The notes: generated by a model from the sequence alone, not told the origin. Counted from the first letter of the stretch, positions 1 to 9,416 are shown. The stretch is DNA of 64,000 nt from UBA1443 sp964445745 (GCA_964445745.1 CAYULU010000002.1:19517-83516), one strand, 5' to 3'. Program-made: numbers and translations.

Positions 1-823
1 TGCCTGTCGCGGGATGAACAAACGCAAGATAATAGGAATGCAAAGCAATCCGTTTTACGGGGTCCATCTTTGCGCCGTACTGTTTGTCACCCACAATCGG
101 ATTCCCCATATCCGAAAGTTGCACACGGATCTGATGCTTCCGTCCCGTCCCAAGTTCCACCTCAAGAAGAGAAGCATTCTGCGTCCCCCGCAAAAAACGA
201 TAATGCGTCACCGAAAATTTCGCGTTCTCGGATTGGGACGTACTGTATACTTTTAAAAACTTGTTTTCCCGAAGATAGCTTTTCAGAGTACCCTCCTTTG
301 GGGAAGGGATCCCTTCCACGACCGCGTAATAACGTTTCGTCACATCCTGCCAGTTCGTCTGAAGCTGTTCCTTGATCCCCGCTGTTTTTGCAAATACAAG
401 AAGTCCCGAAACTTCTTTATCAAGCCGATGTACCAAAAAGATTTGTTTCCCATACACTTTGAGCTGATCTGTACTCCGACACACATGATCGTTCGCGGCA
501 AAAAAAGCAGTCCGGTTAGCAACTTTATCCGTAGAGATCGTCAAAAGTCCCGCAGGTTTATGAATGACAAGCAACCAGTCATCCTCATAAATAATTTGGA
601 TCCCAAATTTCAAGGATCCCTTCGTTTCTAATTCCTTTTGCGAAAGAATTTGAACGGTATCTCCGGGCTTTAGCGGAAAATTAAACTGTTTTTCCATGAT
701 CCCGTTAACCCACACAGATCCAAACTTTAAATACTGCCGCACCTTGGTGCGTTTGGTATCGGAGAGAAGACTAAAAAGAGTCTCAAGCAGAGCCCCGCTA
801 TTTACAATTTTAAGTTCTCTCAT
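1..823 (-). CDS. RluA-family pseudouridine synthase (3' end outside window)
   Basis: Isomerises uridine to pseudouridine in rRNA or tRNA in the cytoplasm. Visible: an N-terminal S4-like RNA-binding segment (about residues 15-65), then the catalytic domain with HRLDKEVSGLLVFAKT at 132-147, where D135 is the expected catalytic aspartate, and GTGRKHQIRVQLS further on. The frame is still open at the left edge, so the C-terminus is missing; 274 codons are present. The ATG at 823 overlaps the end of the upstream DUF4126 gene by 14 bases, suggesting coupled translation. The exact subfamily and target uridine cannot be told from sequence alone. Confidence 0.9.
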   Translation of the reverse strand, partial: MRELKIVNSGALLETLFSLLSDTKRTKVRQYLKFGSVWVNGIMEKQFNFPLKPGDTVQILSQKELETKGSLKFGIQIIYEDDWLLVIHKPAGLLTISTDKVANRTAFFAANDHVCRSTDQLKVYGKQIFLVHRLDKEVSGLLVFAKTAGIKEQLQTNWQDVTKRYYAVVEGIPSPKEGTLKSYLRENKFLKVYSTSQSENAKFSVTHYRFLRGTQNASLLEVELGTGRKHQIRVQLSDMGNPIVGDKQYGAKMDPVKRIALHSYYLAFVHPATG

Positions 824-1457
824 GCTCGGCCTTTGGTTCGCCCGCGCCAAAAAGTTTTTTTACAAATCGCCACAAAAACCGGATCAGAAGAACCGCTAAA
901 AAAAGAATACCAACCATGATTAATACTGCAATGACCGGATGCTGGATAAAGAACCAGAACATACCGACGACGACCCCTTGTTCGACCGTGCTAGCGGCAA
1001 TATTCGAAAAAGGCTCCGGCGAAGTATTGATCGCGAGGCGTCCTGCCGCTTTCGCCGTGTGCATATTCAGCGTTACCGTACCGGCAAGCATCGCATAGGC
1101 CGTCTGGATAGCAGGCCCATGCTCGGACCCTGCCAGATAGCCAATCCCGAATCCCCCGAGAGGTCGTATCACGGTATGCACTGAATCCCAGATGGAGTCA
1201 ACCCAAGGGACTTTGTCCGCAATAAATTCGATGGAAAAGACAATAAAGGCCAGACTAAAAATCATCGGATTTGAAAAAATGCTTAGTTCCCCCGGGAGTG
1301 AGATCCAACCAAAATAACCGCACAACCCGAGAAGTCCCACCGAAAGATACAAGCTGATCCCCGCAGCCCATGCACCAAGAATCAGGACCAGCCATTCCTT
1401 CGGAGCACTTGTCAAAAATTTCTGTAAGGAATCAATAACGGGGGCGAAGGACGGCAT
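810..1457 (-). CDS. DUF4126 family membrane protein
   Basis: 215-residue multi-pass membrane protein of unknown function. Hydrophobic segments lie at about 22-50, 62-80, 100-115, 160-180 and 175-200. The family signature is present: a conserved acidic stretch EFIADKVPWVDSIWDSVHT followed by the IRPLGG motif. The C-terminus is basic and charged (KKLFGAGEPKAEHERT). It starts one base inside the stop codon of the 76-residue gene upstream and overlaps the rluA-like gene downstream, so it belongs to the rho-linked gene run. No function is assigned to the family that I can defend. Confidence 0.8.
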   Translation of the reverse strand: MPSFAPVIDSLQKFLTSAPKEWLVLILGAWAAGISLYLSVGLLGLCGYFGWISLPGELSIFSNPMIFSLAFIVFSIEFIADKVPWVDSIWDSVHTVIRPLGGFGIGYLAGSEHGPAIQTAYAMLAGTVTLNMHTAKAAGRLAINTSPEPFSNIAASTVEQGVVVGMFWFFIQHPVIAVLIMVGILFLAVLLIRFLWRFVKKLFGAGEPKAEHERT

Positions 1458-1687
1458 CAGTAATTGAAAAGATCGCGGTGGGCAAATCTTTCCCCTCCAG
1501 GGGTCACCGCATGAAGTGCATTCAAAATCTTGGTTTTTATATGAGGGGTCAGACGTCTTCCCCTGCGCCCTTTTTGAACCATCTTATGGGTGATTTGTTC
1601 TTTGGATGCCTCAACGAGATCATGATTGGAAAGATGAAGACGGATCATGATCGCATCGAGCGGTTGTATTCCAAATTCTTCTGCCAT
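1457..1687 (-). CDS. small conserved helical protein, possible HTH
   Basis: 76 residues, predicted mostly helical and basic in the middle (QKGRRGRRLTPHIKTK). The pattern SNHDLVEASKEQITHKMVQK followed by LTPHIKTKILNAL resembles a compact helix-turn-helix of the Cro/Xre sort, but I do not recognise a named family. It begins 17 bases after the rho stop and its TGA overlaps the ATG of the DUF4126 gene by one base, so it is clearly co-translated. A nucleic-acid-binding role is only an inference from the fold pattern and charge. Confidence 0.65.
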   Translation of the reverse strand: MAEEFGIQPLDAIMIRLHLSNHDLVEASKEQITHKMVQKGRRGRRLTPHIKTKILNALHAVTPGGERFAHRDLFNY

Positions 1688-1703
1688 GGGACCTCGCTCG
1701 GGG

Positions 1704-2729
1704 TCAGGCTTTCAGTTCCTTGCTGACCGCCGCAAGAAATTCTTTGTTCGTTGGAAATTTACGAAGTTGCGTGATTAAAGCCTGGATAGATTCCATCGGC
1801 TTCAACCCCGCCAATGCACCACGCATCCTTCGGACCGGCTCAAGTTCTTCCGATCCCAAAAGAAGTTCTTCTTTTCGCGTCCCGCTTTTCGAAAGGTCCA
1901 CCGCCGGGTAAATCCTCTGGTTTGAAATCTCGCGGGAAAGATAGATCTCCATATTGCCCGTACCCTTAAACTCTTCAAAAATATACTGATCCATACGGCT
2001 TCCAGTATCAACAAGGATCGTTGCAAGAATCGTAAGTGATCCGCCATGTTCAATCTTTCGTGCCGAACCAAAAATCCGGCGGGGAACCTCAAGTGCGCGC
2101 GAATCCACACCACCCGAAAGAGTCCGCCCGCTCGAAAGCCGTTCCGCGTTATGCACCCGCGCCAACCTCGTAAGGGAGTCAACAAGCACCATAACATTCG
2201 CACCCTCCAAAACTTCACGATAGACCTGTTTCATCAGGGTGTCCGCCGTTGCAATATGGTGATCATAGGATTCGTCAGAGGATGACCACCTCACCTCAGC
2301 CTTGACACTCCTTCTGAAATCGGTCACTTCTTCGGGGCGTTCATCAATCAGCAAACAATAGATTTTTATCTCAGGATGACTTTGGGACACAGACTGACAG
2401 AGATGCTTCAGAAAAGTGGTTTTCCCTGATCCGGGAGGAGCTACAATCAGTCCCCTCTGCCCCATCCCGATCGGCGAGACAAGATCCATCACCCGCATGG
2501 TCATCTCTTGGGAGCCATCCTCCAGCCGAATCCGGGGAGAAGGATCAATCGCAATACTCGCCCTGAATTGCCTCGCCACCTCATCCTCTTGATTTGAGCG
2601 ATGCCCCCCATGCGCTCCCGAGTCCACGCCCCCGGCTCGTCCATATCGCCGGGAAAGATCCGGCCGCCTTGGGCCGTAACTGGGACCACGATTCGACCGT
2701 GAATTTTTGTGGTGATTAAAATGCCTCAT
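1704..2729 (-). CDS. rho: transcription termination factor Rho, short form lacking the cold-shock domain
   Basis: Hexameric RNA helicase/ATPase that terminates transcription. The ATPase core is intact: Walker A APPGSGKTTFLKH (about 98-110), ERPEEVTD, Walker B VMVLVDSLTRLAR, the Q-loop region LSGGVDSRAL, the GTGNMEIYLSR stretch and the R-loop SGTRKEELL. Length is 341 against about 420 for usual Rho. The N-terminal helical and cold-shock (primary RNA site) domains are replaced by about 53 residues rich in Arg, Gly, His and Ser (for example HHKNSRSNRGPSYGPRR). The start overlaps the ABC-F stop as ATGA. It may be a true reduced Rho or a paralogue; see findings. Confidence 0.9.
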   Translation of the reverse strand: MRHFNHHKNSRSNRGPSYGPRRPDLSRRYGRAGGVDSGAHGGHRSNQEDEVARQFRASIAIDPSPRIRLEDGSQEMTMRVMDLVSPIGMGQRGLIVAPPGSGKTTFLKHLCQSVSQSHPEIKIYCLLIDERPEEVTDFRRSVKAEVRWSSSDESYDHHIATADTLMKQVYREVLEGANVMVLVDSLTRLARVHNAERLSSGRTLSGGVDSRALEVPRRIFGSARKIEHGGSLTILATILVDTGSRMDQYIFEEFKGTGNMEIYLSREISNQRIYPAVDLSKSGTRKEELLLGSEELEPVRRMRGALAGLKPMESIQALITQLRKFPTNKEFLAAVSKELKA

Positions 2730-4543
2730 GTTTTCAATTTATCCAATTTGGACTGAAGCGAACACCACTCATCTTCAGCTTTTTCGATTCCGATCTGCGC
2801 CGCTTTGAGGCGCAGGTTTCGCTCCTTTGAAAAATGAAGAGGATTAGCTGCCATTTCCTTGAGTAACTTGTCACGCTCTTCCGTAAAGTGTTTCATGCGC
2901 CCTTCCGCTTTCGTCATAGCCTTCTTAAGTTTTTTAACCTCTTCGTTTGTCTTCCCTTTCGGAGACTGGCCGCCCACCCAATCCTTCGAGGATACAGACA
3001 AATGTTTTGAAGCCGCCGGAACTTCCGCTATCTCCTCAGCGGGGTCTTCACGTTCTCCCCGCGCAATCTGTTCACGAAAATAAACATAATCTTCGTAACT
3101 TCCGGGATAACGCAACACCCGTCCTCGTTTCACCTCAAGGATCTTGTCCGCAACGATATTCACAAACGTGCGATCGTGGCTGATGAACACAACAGTCCCG
3201 TTGAACCTCCTCAGGGCCTGGGCAAGCGCCTCGACCGTTTCAAAATCAAGATGGTTGGTCGGCTCGTCAAGAAGAATGACGTGGCTTTTGGAAAGAAGCA
3301 ATCCTGCCAGCACAAGCCTTGCCCGTTCGCCACCACTCAACACTTTGACTTTTTTCTTAACATCATCCCCTTTAAAAAGAAAACAGCCCGCCATATTCAG
3401 AATATCCTGGCTGGTCACTTCCTCAGCACTTTCACGCAAAAGGTGGGTATAAATATCATCTTCCGGATCCAGGGTGGAGAAAACATGCTGTGCGTAGAAT
3501 GCGGTCTTAAGACCTGTTCCCCAGCGAAAACTTCCACGTTTGGGGGCAAGATCTCCTGACATGGTTCTGAGCAGAGTCGTTTTGCCTTCCCCGTTATCCC
3601 CGAGCACCGCAACACGACACCCACGTTCAATTTCAAATTCGATACTACTCGCAACATCTTTTTCCGGATATCCGATCGTCAGGCCTTCACACGAAAAGGC
3701 AATGCCGGCCTTCGATTCGACGGCGGGGATGGGGATTTTGACATGGCTCATGGGATGCGCGATCTCAATCGTCTTGAGTTTAGAAAGCTGTTTCATTTTG
3801 GACTGAGCTCGAGAAGCCGTGGAAGCTTTCGCACGGAAACGGTCGATAAAAGCCTGGAGCTGTTCACGTTTTTTCTCCACGCCCCTGTTGTGCGATGCAA
3901 TCTGGGCGGCCTGCACTTCCTTAAATTCAAAATATTCTTCAATGTCACCTGGGTAAAGCGTAAGCTCGCCGCCTTCCACTTCAAGGGTGTGATCACATGT
4001 CCGCTTCAGAAATTCGCGATCATGGGAGACCACCAGAAACCCTCCGCGAAAATCCAGAAGAAAATTCTCGAGTAGAATAAGTGTGTTCAAATCGAGATAA
4101 TTGCTGGGCTCATCAAGGATCAAAAAATTAGGATTCCCGAGAAGCATGGCAGAAAGCTTCACACGGGTCTGATAGCCGCCCGGGAGACTGCGGACGGGGA
4201 ATTCTAGCATCTCATTGGTAATATTGAACCGTGCTGATACCTGCCCGCATTCCCAATGTTCACTTCCGGTGGTTCGCATGAGGAAATCAACCACCGTTTC
4301 CTCGGGGCCAAAAGAATCGTGTTGCTCCAGATAACTGAGCCTTAAGGCGGAATTTTTTACAACGGTGCCGCTATCGGCCGTCTCATGCCCGGTAATGATT
4401 CGACAAAGGGTCGATTTACCGGCACCGTTTCTGCCAATCACACCAATCTTTTGATCATCCCCGAAGGCCGCGGAAGCATCCTCAAGAATGACCGATGCCC
4501 CGTACGCTTTACAGACCGCGTTGATCTGGAGGAGAACTGTCAT
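2726..4543 (-). CDS. ABC-F family ATP-binding protein
   Basis: Soluble ATPase of the Uup/EttA/YheS type with two ABC domains and no membrane segments; members act on ribosomes or translation. Domain 1 has Walker A GRNGAGKST and a variant signature LPGGYQTRVKL. Domain 2 has Walker A GDNGEGKTT, signature LSGGERARL and Walker B VILLDEPTNHLD. A charged linker precedes domain 2, and a C-terminal Lys/Glu-rich coiled coil (about 530-605) is typical of Uup-like members. I chose the internal ATG at 4543 (MTVLLQINAV), eight bases after the upstream stop; the frame opens further upstream but that part overlaps the dehydrogenase gene. 605 residues from this start. Confidence 0.9.
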   Translation of the reverse strand: MTVLLQINAVCKAYGASVILEDASAAFGDDQKIGVIGRNGAGKSTLCRIITGHETADSGTVVKNSALRLSYLEQHDSFGPEETVVDFLMRTTGSEHWECGQVSARFNITNEMLEFPVRSLPGGYQTRVKLSAMLLGNPNFLILDEPSNYLDLNTLILLENFLLDFRGGFLVVSHDREFLKRTCDHTLEVEGGELTLYPGDIEEYFEFKEVQAAQIASHNRGVEKKREQLQAFIDRFRAKASTASRAQSKMKQLSKLKTIEIAHPMSHVKIPIPAVESKAGIAFSCEGLTIGYPEKDVASSIEFEIERGCRVAVLGDNGEGKTTLLRTMSGDLAPKRGSFRWGTGLKTAFYAQHVFSTLDPEDDIYTHLLRESAEEVTSQDILNMAGCFLFKGDDVKKKVKVLSGGERARLVLAGLLLSKSHVILLDEPTNHLDFETVEALAQALRRFNGTVVFISHDRTFVNIVADKILEVKRGRVLRYPGSYEDYVYFREQIARGEREDPAEEIAEVPAASKHLSVSSKDWVGGQSPKGKTNEEVKKLKKAMTKAEGRMKHFTEERDKLLKEMAANPLHFSKERNLRLKAAQIGIEKAEDEWCSLQSKLDKLKT

Positions 4544-4550
4544 GAACTGG

Positions 4551-5693
4551 TTATGCCCTTGAAAGGAGAATTTCAGCGACCGCGGCTGCGTCAATCGTAC
4601 CGTGTTCGCCAAAAAACGCCTTGCGTTCCTTGAGCCGGGCGCCAATCTTCGCGGCAGCCTCTTCAGCAGAAATCTTGTAATGCCCCAACCGGGTCGGCAT
4701 CTGCAGGGAGTGGAAAAATTCTTCGGTTTTCACAATAGCTTCTTCAGCAGTACGAATTCCCCAAACGCGCCCGGCGTATTGTTCCAGCTTCTTTTGTTTA
4801 GCCTTGACTTGATGCCTCCAGACCCCGGGAAGTACGATGGCTAGCGTTTCCGCGTGATCCAGTCCGTAGAATGCCGTCAATTCATGCCCGATCATGTGGG
4901 TGGACCAGTCCTGAGGCGCGCCGCAACTAATCAAATGGTTCAGGGCAAGAGTTGCCGACCACATAAAAGTAGCCCGGGCCTCATACTGAACCGGTTTTTT
5001 CAGTGCCGCAGGAGCTATCTCAATCAGGGTTTGAAGTAAAGACTCCGCCAGCCTGTCCTGGAGAGGCACCTTTGCAGGGTATGTCATGTATTGTTCCATC
5101 ACATGCACAAAGGCATCGACAATTCCGTTCCTTACATACTTCGCTGGAAGTGAATAGGTTGTTTCGGGATCCAGAACCGAAAAAACCGGATAAACCTTCG
5201 AGGAATAGAACGGGAGTTTCTCATGGGTCGATCCCCTTGAAATCACGGAATTACCGTTGGATTCGGATCCGGTCGCCGGAAGAGTCAATATCGTTCCTAT
5301 CGGGAGCGCCATTTGCACATTCGAACCACCCTCTTTCAGGATCGCCCAGGGATCTTTCCCTTTGAACGGAACGGCCGCCGCGATAAATTTCGCAGCATCA
5401 ATGACGGATCCTCCGCCCACAGCGAGGATAAAACCGATTTTTTCTTTCCTGACAATTTCAACCGCCTTAAGACAAGTTTCGTAGAGAGGGTTCGGTTCCA
5501 CACCCGAAAATTCAATAACCTTCCGTCCTTTTAAGGAATTGCGTACCTGCTCATAAACACCGTTTTTTTTAATGGAACCGCCGCCATAAAGAAAGAGAAC
5601 TTTCAGAGAATCCGGAATCCGTCCTTTCAGCTCCGGGATCATGCCTTTCCCAAAAAGAATTTCCGTAGGATTCTTGTAAGTAAAATTGTTCAT
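4551..5693 (-). CDS. iron-containing alcohol dehydrogenase, YqhD/butanol dehydrogenase type
   Basis: NAD(P)H-dependent reduction of aldehydes to alcohols with a divalent metal. 380 residues, usual for the family. The nucleotide-binding glycine motif AVGGGSVIDAAKF is at about 96-108. Metal ligands are expected in GIVDAFVHVMEQY (Asp, His) and in HMIGHELTAFYGLDHAET (two His). The ATG at 5693 has AAGGAG six bases upstream. It sits alone between the ahcY terminator and the ABC-F gene, preceded by a short leader containing repeated GGTTC units (about 5783-5808). The substrate is unknown; role in disposing of fermentation aldehydes is an inference. Confidence 0.9.
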   Translation of the reverse strand: MNNFTYKNPTEILFGKGMIPELKGRIPDSLKVLFLYGGGSIKKNGVYEQVRNSLKGRKVIEFSGVEPNPLYETCLKAVEIVRKEKIGFILAVGGGSVIDAAKFIAAAVPFKGKDPWAILKEGGSNVQMALPIGTILTLPATGSESNGNSVISRGSTHEKLPFYSSKVYPVFSVLDPETTYSLPAKYVRNGIVDAFVHVMEQYMTYPAKVPLQDRLAESLLQTLIEIAPAALKKPVQYEARATFMWSATLALNHLISCGAPQDWSTHMIGHELTAFYGLDHAETLAIVLPGVWRHQVKAKQKKLEQYAGRVWGIRTAEEAIVKTEEFFHSLQMPTRLGHYKISAEEAAAKIGARLKERKAFFGEHGTIDAAAVAEILLSRA

Positions 5694-5844
5694 CAATCAC
5701 TCCTTCAGCCAATATGAACGCGATCTATTCAATGGACGCGACGGCCCTCCCCAAGCGGCAAAGGGTCAACTTAGAGATCCCGTTCGGTTCTGTTCGGTTC
5801 GGTTCTTCAATGTGGGAAATTTTACGGCTAGATTTAAACGTAGA

Positions 5845-5882
5845 TAAAAAACGGGTTGTCCCTTTCCGGAACAACCCGTTTT
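5845..5882 (-). terminator. Rho-independent terminator after ahcY
   Basis: Four bases past the ahcY stop. On the minus strand a 10-bp stem AACGGGTTGT / ACAACCCGTT encloses an 11-base loop and is followed directly by TTTTTATC. This is a classic intrinsic terminator and it separates the metK-ahcY run from the dehydrogenase gene. Confidence 0.88.
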
Positions 5883-5885
5883 CGA

Positions 5886-7310
5886 TCAATACTTATAGTG
5901 TTCGGGCTTGTAGGGACCTGCCAGGGGCACGCCAATATAATCGGCCTGCTTCCTTGTTAGTTGAGTCAACTTCGCCCCGAGTTTGTCCAGATGAAGCCGA
6001 GCCACCTCTTCGTCCAATTTCTTTTCCAGGCGATAGACGCCGGGTTCACGGCGGTTACGGACAAGGTCAATCTGCGCCAGAGTCTGGTTTGTGAAGGAAT
6101 TTGACATCACAAAACTAGGATGCCCCGTCGCACACCCAAGATTGACAAGACGCCCTTGAGCCAGCAAGATGATCGAGTGGCCGTCTGGAAATACATATTT
6201 GTCGACCTGCGGCTTAATATTGACCCTTTTAATTCGAGGCCATTTTTCAAGCTGACCAACCTGAATTTCGTTATCAAAATGTCCAATATTGCAGACAATC
6301 GACTCGTCTTTCATTTTGGACATGTGCTCGGCCGTAATGACATCCACATTACCCGTGGTCGTCACAAAAATGTCCGCGAGGCCCAGGACGTCTTCAAGTC
6401 GTGCCACCTGAAAACCCGCCATCGCCGCCTGCAGAGCACAAATCGGATCAATCTCCGTTACGATCACTCTTGCCTTTAATGCGGCCATGGACTGCGCACT
6501 TCCTTTTCCCACATCACCATACCCACAGATCACGACTACCTTTCCGGCGACCATCACGTCCGTCGCACGCTTAATTCCATCCGCTAAGGATTCGCGGCAA
6601 CCGTAAAGGTTGTCGAACTTGGATTTTGTAACAGAGTCATTAACGTTGATCGCGGGAACAAGGAGTTTTCTTTCTTCGTGCATCTTATAGAGACGATGAA
6701 CACCTGTGGTCGTCTCCTCCGAGACACCTTCCCACTCCTTCACCACCCCGTACCATTTTTTGGGATTAGCTTTAAGGTTTTGCCTCAGGATTTTATAAAG
6801 CTCTACTTCATCCTGCGTTTCAACCTTCTTATCAAGCAATTTCGGATTTTGCTCAGACTCATATCCCAGGTGAACCATCAAGGTTGCGTCGCCCCCGTCA
6901 TCCACAATCAGGTTCGGCCCTTTACCGCCCGGGAAGGTCAGCGCCTGAATCGTGCACCACCAGTATTCCGCAAGAGTTTCACCCTTCCAGGCAAACACCG
7001 GGATCCCACGTGTTGCAATCGCGGCCGCCGCATGATCCTGGGTGGAAAAAATATTACAAGAGCACCACCGGACGTCAGCCCCGAGTTCCACGAGAGTCTC
7101 AATCAAAACGGCGGTCTGGATCGTCATATGAAGACTCCCCATAATCCGTTTCCCTTTGAGCGGTTTTTCAGGCCCGTATTTCCTGCGGGTCGCCATCAAA
7201 CCCGGCATTTCCTTCTCAGCCATTTCGATTTCTTTACGGCCCCAATCCGCCAGAGAAAGATCTGCCACCTTAAAATCTTTTATTTTTCCTGATACTTTTT
7301 TCTTTTTCAT
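5886..7310 (-). CDS. ahcY: adenosylhomocysteinase
   Basis: Hydrolyses S-adenosylhomocysteine to adenosine and homocysteine using bound NAD, clearing the product of methyltransferases. 474 residues, full length for the bacterial form with the internal insert. Visible: SLHMTIQTAVLIETL near the start, the NAD-binding motif VICGYGDVGKGSAQSM at about 262-277, TTTGNVDVIT, and the conserved C-terminus GPYKPEHYKY. A RBS (AAAGG) lies six bases before the ATG. It follows metK by 25 bases, giving an activated-methyl-cycle pair, and ends in a strong terminator. Confidence 0.97.
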   Translation of the reverse strand: MKKKKVSGKIKDFKVADLSLADWGRKEIEMAEKEMPGLMATRRKYGPEKPLKGKRIMGSLHMTIQTAVLIETLVELGADVRWCSCNIFSTQDHAAAAIATRGIPVFAWKGETLAEYWWCTIQALTFPGGKGPNLIVDDGGDATLMVHLGYESEQNPKLLDKKVETQDEVELYKILRQNLKANPKKWYGVVKEWEGVSEETTTGVHRLYKMHEERKLLVPAINVNDSVTKSKFDNLYGCRESLADGIKRATDVMVAGKVVVICGYGDVGKGSAQSMAALKARVIVTEIDPICALQAAMAGFQVARLEDVLGLADIFVTTTGNVDVITAEHMSKMKDESIVCNIGHFDNEIQVGQLEKWPRIKRVNIKPQVDKYVFPDGHSIILLAQGRLVNLGCATGHPSFVMSNSFTNQTLAQIDLVRNRREPGVYRLEKKLDEEVARLHLDKLGAKLTQLTRKQADYIGVPLAGPYKPEHYKY

Positions 7311-7335
7311 TTTTTTACCTTTGGTCGGGTTGTAA

Positions 7336-8523
7336 TTAACAGGACATTGCCCCTTTGCAACAGGAACACCCCTCTTTAAGCTTCAAGACTTTCCGAAGGG
7401 CATCAACCTTGTCGGTTTTCTCCCAGGTAAATCCGGCCTCGGAGCGTCCGAAATGGCCGTAGGCGGCCGTCTTGTTATAGATCGGACGAAGAAGATCAAG
7501 TGTTTTGATAATGCCTCTCGGTGTAAAGTCAAAAACTTTTTGCACAGCATCCACGATCGCTTCCTCGCTGACCCGGCTGGTCCCAAAAGTGTCGACTCGG
7601 ATCGAAACAGGTTTGGCTACACCAATCGCATAGGAAACCTGTATTTCGCAACTTCCGGCAAGACCTGCCGCCACAATATTCTTTGCCACATACCGCGCAA
7701 AATAAGCGGCAGAGCGGTCAACTTTGGACGGATCTTTTCCGCTAAAAGCACCGCCTCCGTGACGGCCCATACCTCCGTAGGTGTCCACGATAATCTTGCG
7801 GCCCGTAAGCCCCGTATCACCGTGCGGTCCACCCACTTCAAAACGTCCGGTAGGGTTGATGTAAATTTTGGTCTTTGAATCCAGCAATTCGGCTGGGATC
7901 ACTTTCTTGATCACTTTTTCGGTCAAGTCCTTCTGGATGGTGGGAAGATCCACGTCTCCGTCATGCTGGGAGGAAAGCACCACAGCCTCCACACGAACTG
8001 GTTTTTCATTTTTGTATTCAATAGTGACCTGGCTTTTTGAATCAGGCCGGAGATACTTAATCTTTCCGGATTTCCGAACCGCCGCAAGATAGCGAACCAG
8101 CTTCTGCGCCATCATGATCGGAAGCGGCATCAGTTCTTTCGTTTCATCCGTTGCATAGCCAAACATCATACCCTGATCGCCAGCACCACCAGTGTCCACT
8201 CCCATCGCAATATCCGGAGATTGCGTATGAAGGGCAACATCAATTTTACAGGTTTTGTAATCAAATCCGATCGTGGAATCCACATACCCAATCTTTCTGA
8301 TGACATGACGGGCCACTTTTTCAGCGTCCACTTTCCCCTTACTTGTAATTTCACCGGCAATCGTCAACCGATCCGTGGTAGCCAAACATTCGCAGGCAAC
8401 ACGGGAACTCGGGTCCTGTGCTAAATAAGCATCGAGAATAGCGTCCGAAACCTGGTCACAAACCTTATCCGGATGTCCCTCAGAGACCGATTCGGAAGTG
8501 AAGAAATAATTCCCTTTTTTCAT
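7336..8523 (-). CDS. metK: S-adenosylmethionine synthetase
   Basis: Makes S-adenosylmethionine from ATP and methionine. 395 residues, standard length. Motifs: FTSESVSEGHPDKVCDQVSD at the N-terminus, GAGDQGMMFGYA (methionine/ATP-binding hexapeptide region), GGGAFSGKDPSKVDRSAAY (P-loop-like motif). A Cys-rich tail (CSCCKGAMSC) is unusual. Strong AAGGAG RBS seven bases before the ATG. No recognisable SAM riboswitch lies in the 56 bases upstream. Coupled to ahcY downstream. Confidence 0.97.
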   Translation of the reverse strand: MKKGNYFFTSESVSEGHPDKVCDQVSDAILDAYLAQDPSSRVACECLATTDRLTIAGEITSKGKVDAEKVARHVIRKIGYVDSTIGFDYKTCKIDVALHTQSPDIAMGVDTGGAGDQGMMFGYATDETKELMPLPIMMAQKLVRYLAAVRKSGKIKYLRPDSKSQVTIEYKNEKPVRVEAVVLSSQHDGDVDLPTIQKDLTEKVIKKVIPAELLDSKTKIYINPTGRFEVGGPHGDTGLTGRKIIVDTYGGMGRHGGGAFSGKDPSKVDRSAAYFARYVAKNIVAAGLAGSCEIQVSYAIGVAKPVSIRVDTFGTSRVSEEAIVDAVQKVFDFTPRGIIKTLDLLRPIYNKTAAYGHFGRSEAGFTWEKTDKVDALRKVLKLKEGCSCCKGAMSC

Positions 8524-8579
8524 TTTGTTACTCCTTCTTAATTGAGTTGATGCCCCCAGAATGAATTTTCTGCGGGATC

Positions 8580-9317
8580 TTAATTGACGATGTCGTTCGC
8601 TTTCTGGTAGGAGGCGAGATCACCGATATCCAGCCATTTCCCCTCCAGGGGAAACGCGTAAAGGCCCGATTTCTCGGCGAGCCACCGCATATAATGCCCA
8701 GGCTGGTCCGTATTATGACCTCCCTTAATATAAGTGTCAAGAAGCCCCCAGATTTCCTTCGGGAGCCAATAGATACCGCTAGAAGCGAGTGTCGTCTTGG
8801 GTTCCTCAGGTTTTTCTTGAAACTCAACGATCTTCCCGTCCTCCCGGGTTCTCACCAATCCGTAACGTCTCGCAAGTTCTTTATCTTTTACATCATAAAC
8901 AGCTATCACCCCGTGAGGCCGAACCTTGTTTCCGTATTCCATAAAAGAACCCAGATCAAAATCGAAAAAATTGTCCCCCGCAATGACCATAAGATCGTCC
9001 GGCTCAAGATTTCTCGTGCGGATCACAAACGCGAGATCCCCGATCGCACCCAGCCGAGTCTCGTTGTTGGAGGTGTGGTCATTCACCACATCAACAGGCC
9101 AAGGGTATTGGGCATGCTTCGCCCAGGCTTCAAAATGCTCCGCAAATTTTTCATTGCTAACGAGATGGACAGATTCAACCCCTCCCATTTTCGAAACCCG
9201 CTCGAGGATCCACTCAAGAATAGGTCGTCCGCCAACGGGCAGAAGAGGTTTCGGTTGATTCTCGGTCAACGGATAGAGTCGGGTGGCATATCCTGCGCAA
9301 AGCAAAACAACTTTCAT
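8580..9317 (-). CDS. sugar nucleotidyltransferase (RmlA/GlmU-like)
   Basis: Transfers a nucleotide to a sugar 1-phosphate to make an NDP-sugar. 245 residues, a single nucleotidyltransferase fold without a left-handed helix domain. The signature LCAGYATRLYPLTENQPKPL carries the nucleotide-binding residues (Arg and Lys expected to be catalytic); a GDNFFDFDL metal-binding Asp motif and a VEFQEKPEEP stretch follow. The usual Gly-rich loop is GYATR rather than GxGTR. It lies between the isomerase gene and metK. The sugar cannot be fixed; glucose- or mannose-1-phosphate is plausible given the adjacent isomerase. Confidence 0.85.
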   Translation of the reverse strand: MKVVLLCAGYATRLYPLTENQPKPLLPVGGRPILEWILERVSKMGGVESVHLVSNEKFAEHFEAWAKHAQYPWPVDVVNDHTSNNETRLGAIGDLAFVIRTRNLEPDDLMVIAGDNFFDFDLGSFMEYGNKVRPHGVIAVYDVKDKELARRYGLVRTREDGKIVEFQEKPEEPKTTLASSGIYWLPKEIWGLLDTYIKGGHNTDQPGHYMRWLAEKSGLYAFPLEGKWLDIGDLASYQKANDIVN

Positions 9318-9416
9318 ATTCTTTTTTAACCTCGCATCAGCACTTCAAAATATTTATGGAGTTGCCGCAAATTATTTCATCCGCGATCCACCTGCAACAG
9401 TCCCACGGTCTACGTT

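Noticed and set aside
1802..2218. 138-codon frame inside rho
   Set aside because: Shadow frame of the rho ATPase core; peptide is Arg/Trp-rich and without family features.
8524..8579. SAM riboswitch before metK
   Set aside because: The gap is too short for known SAM riboswitch classes and no matching core was seen.
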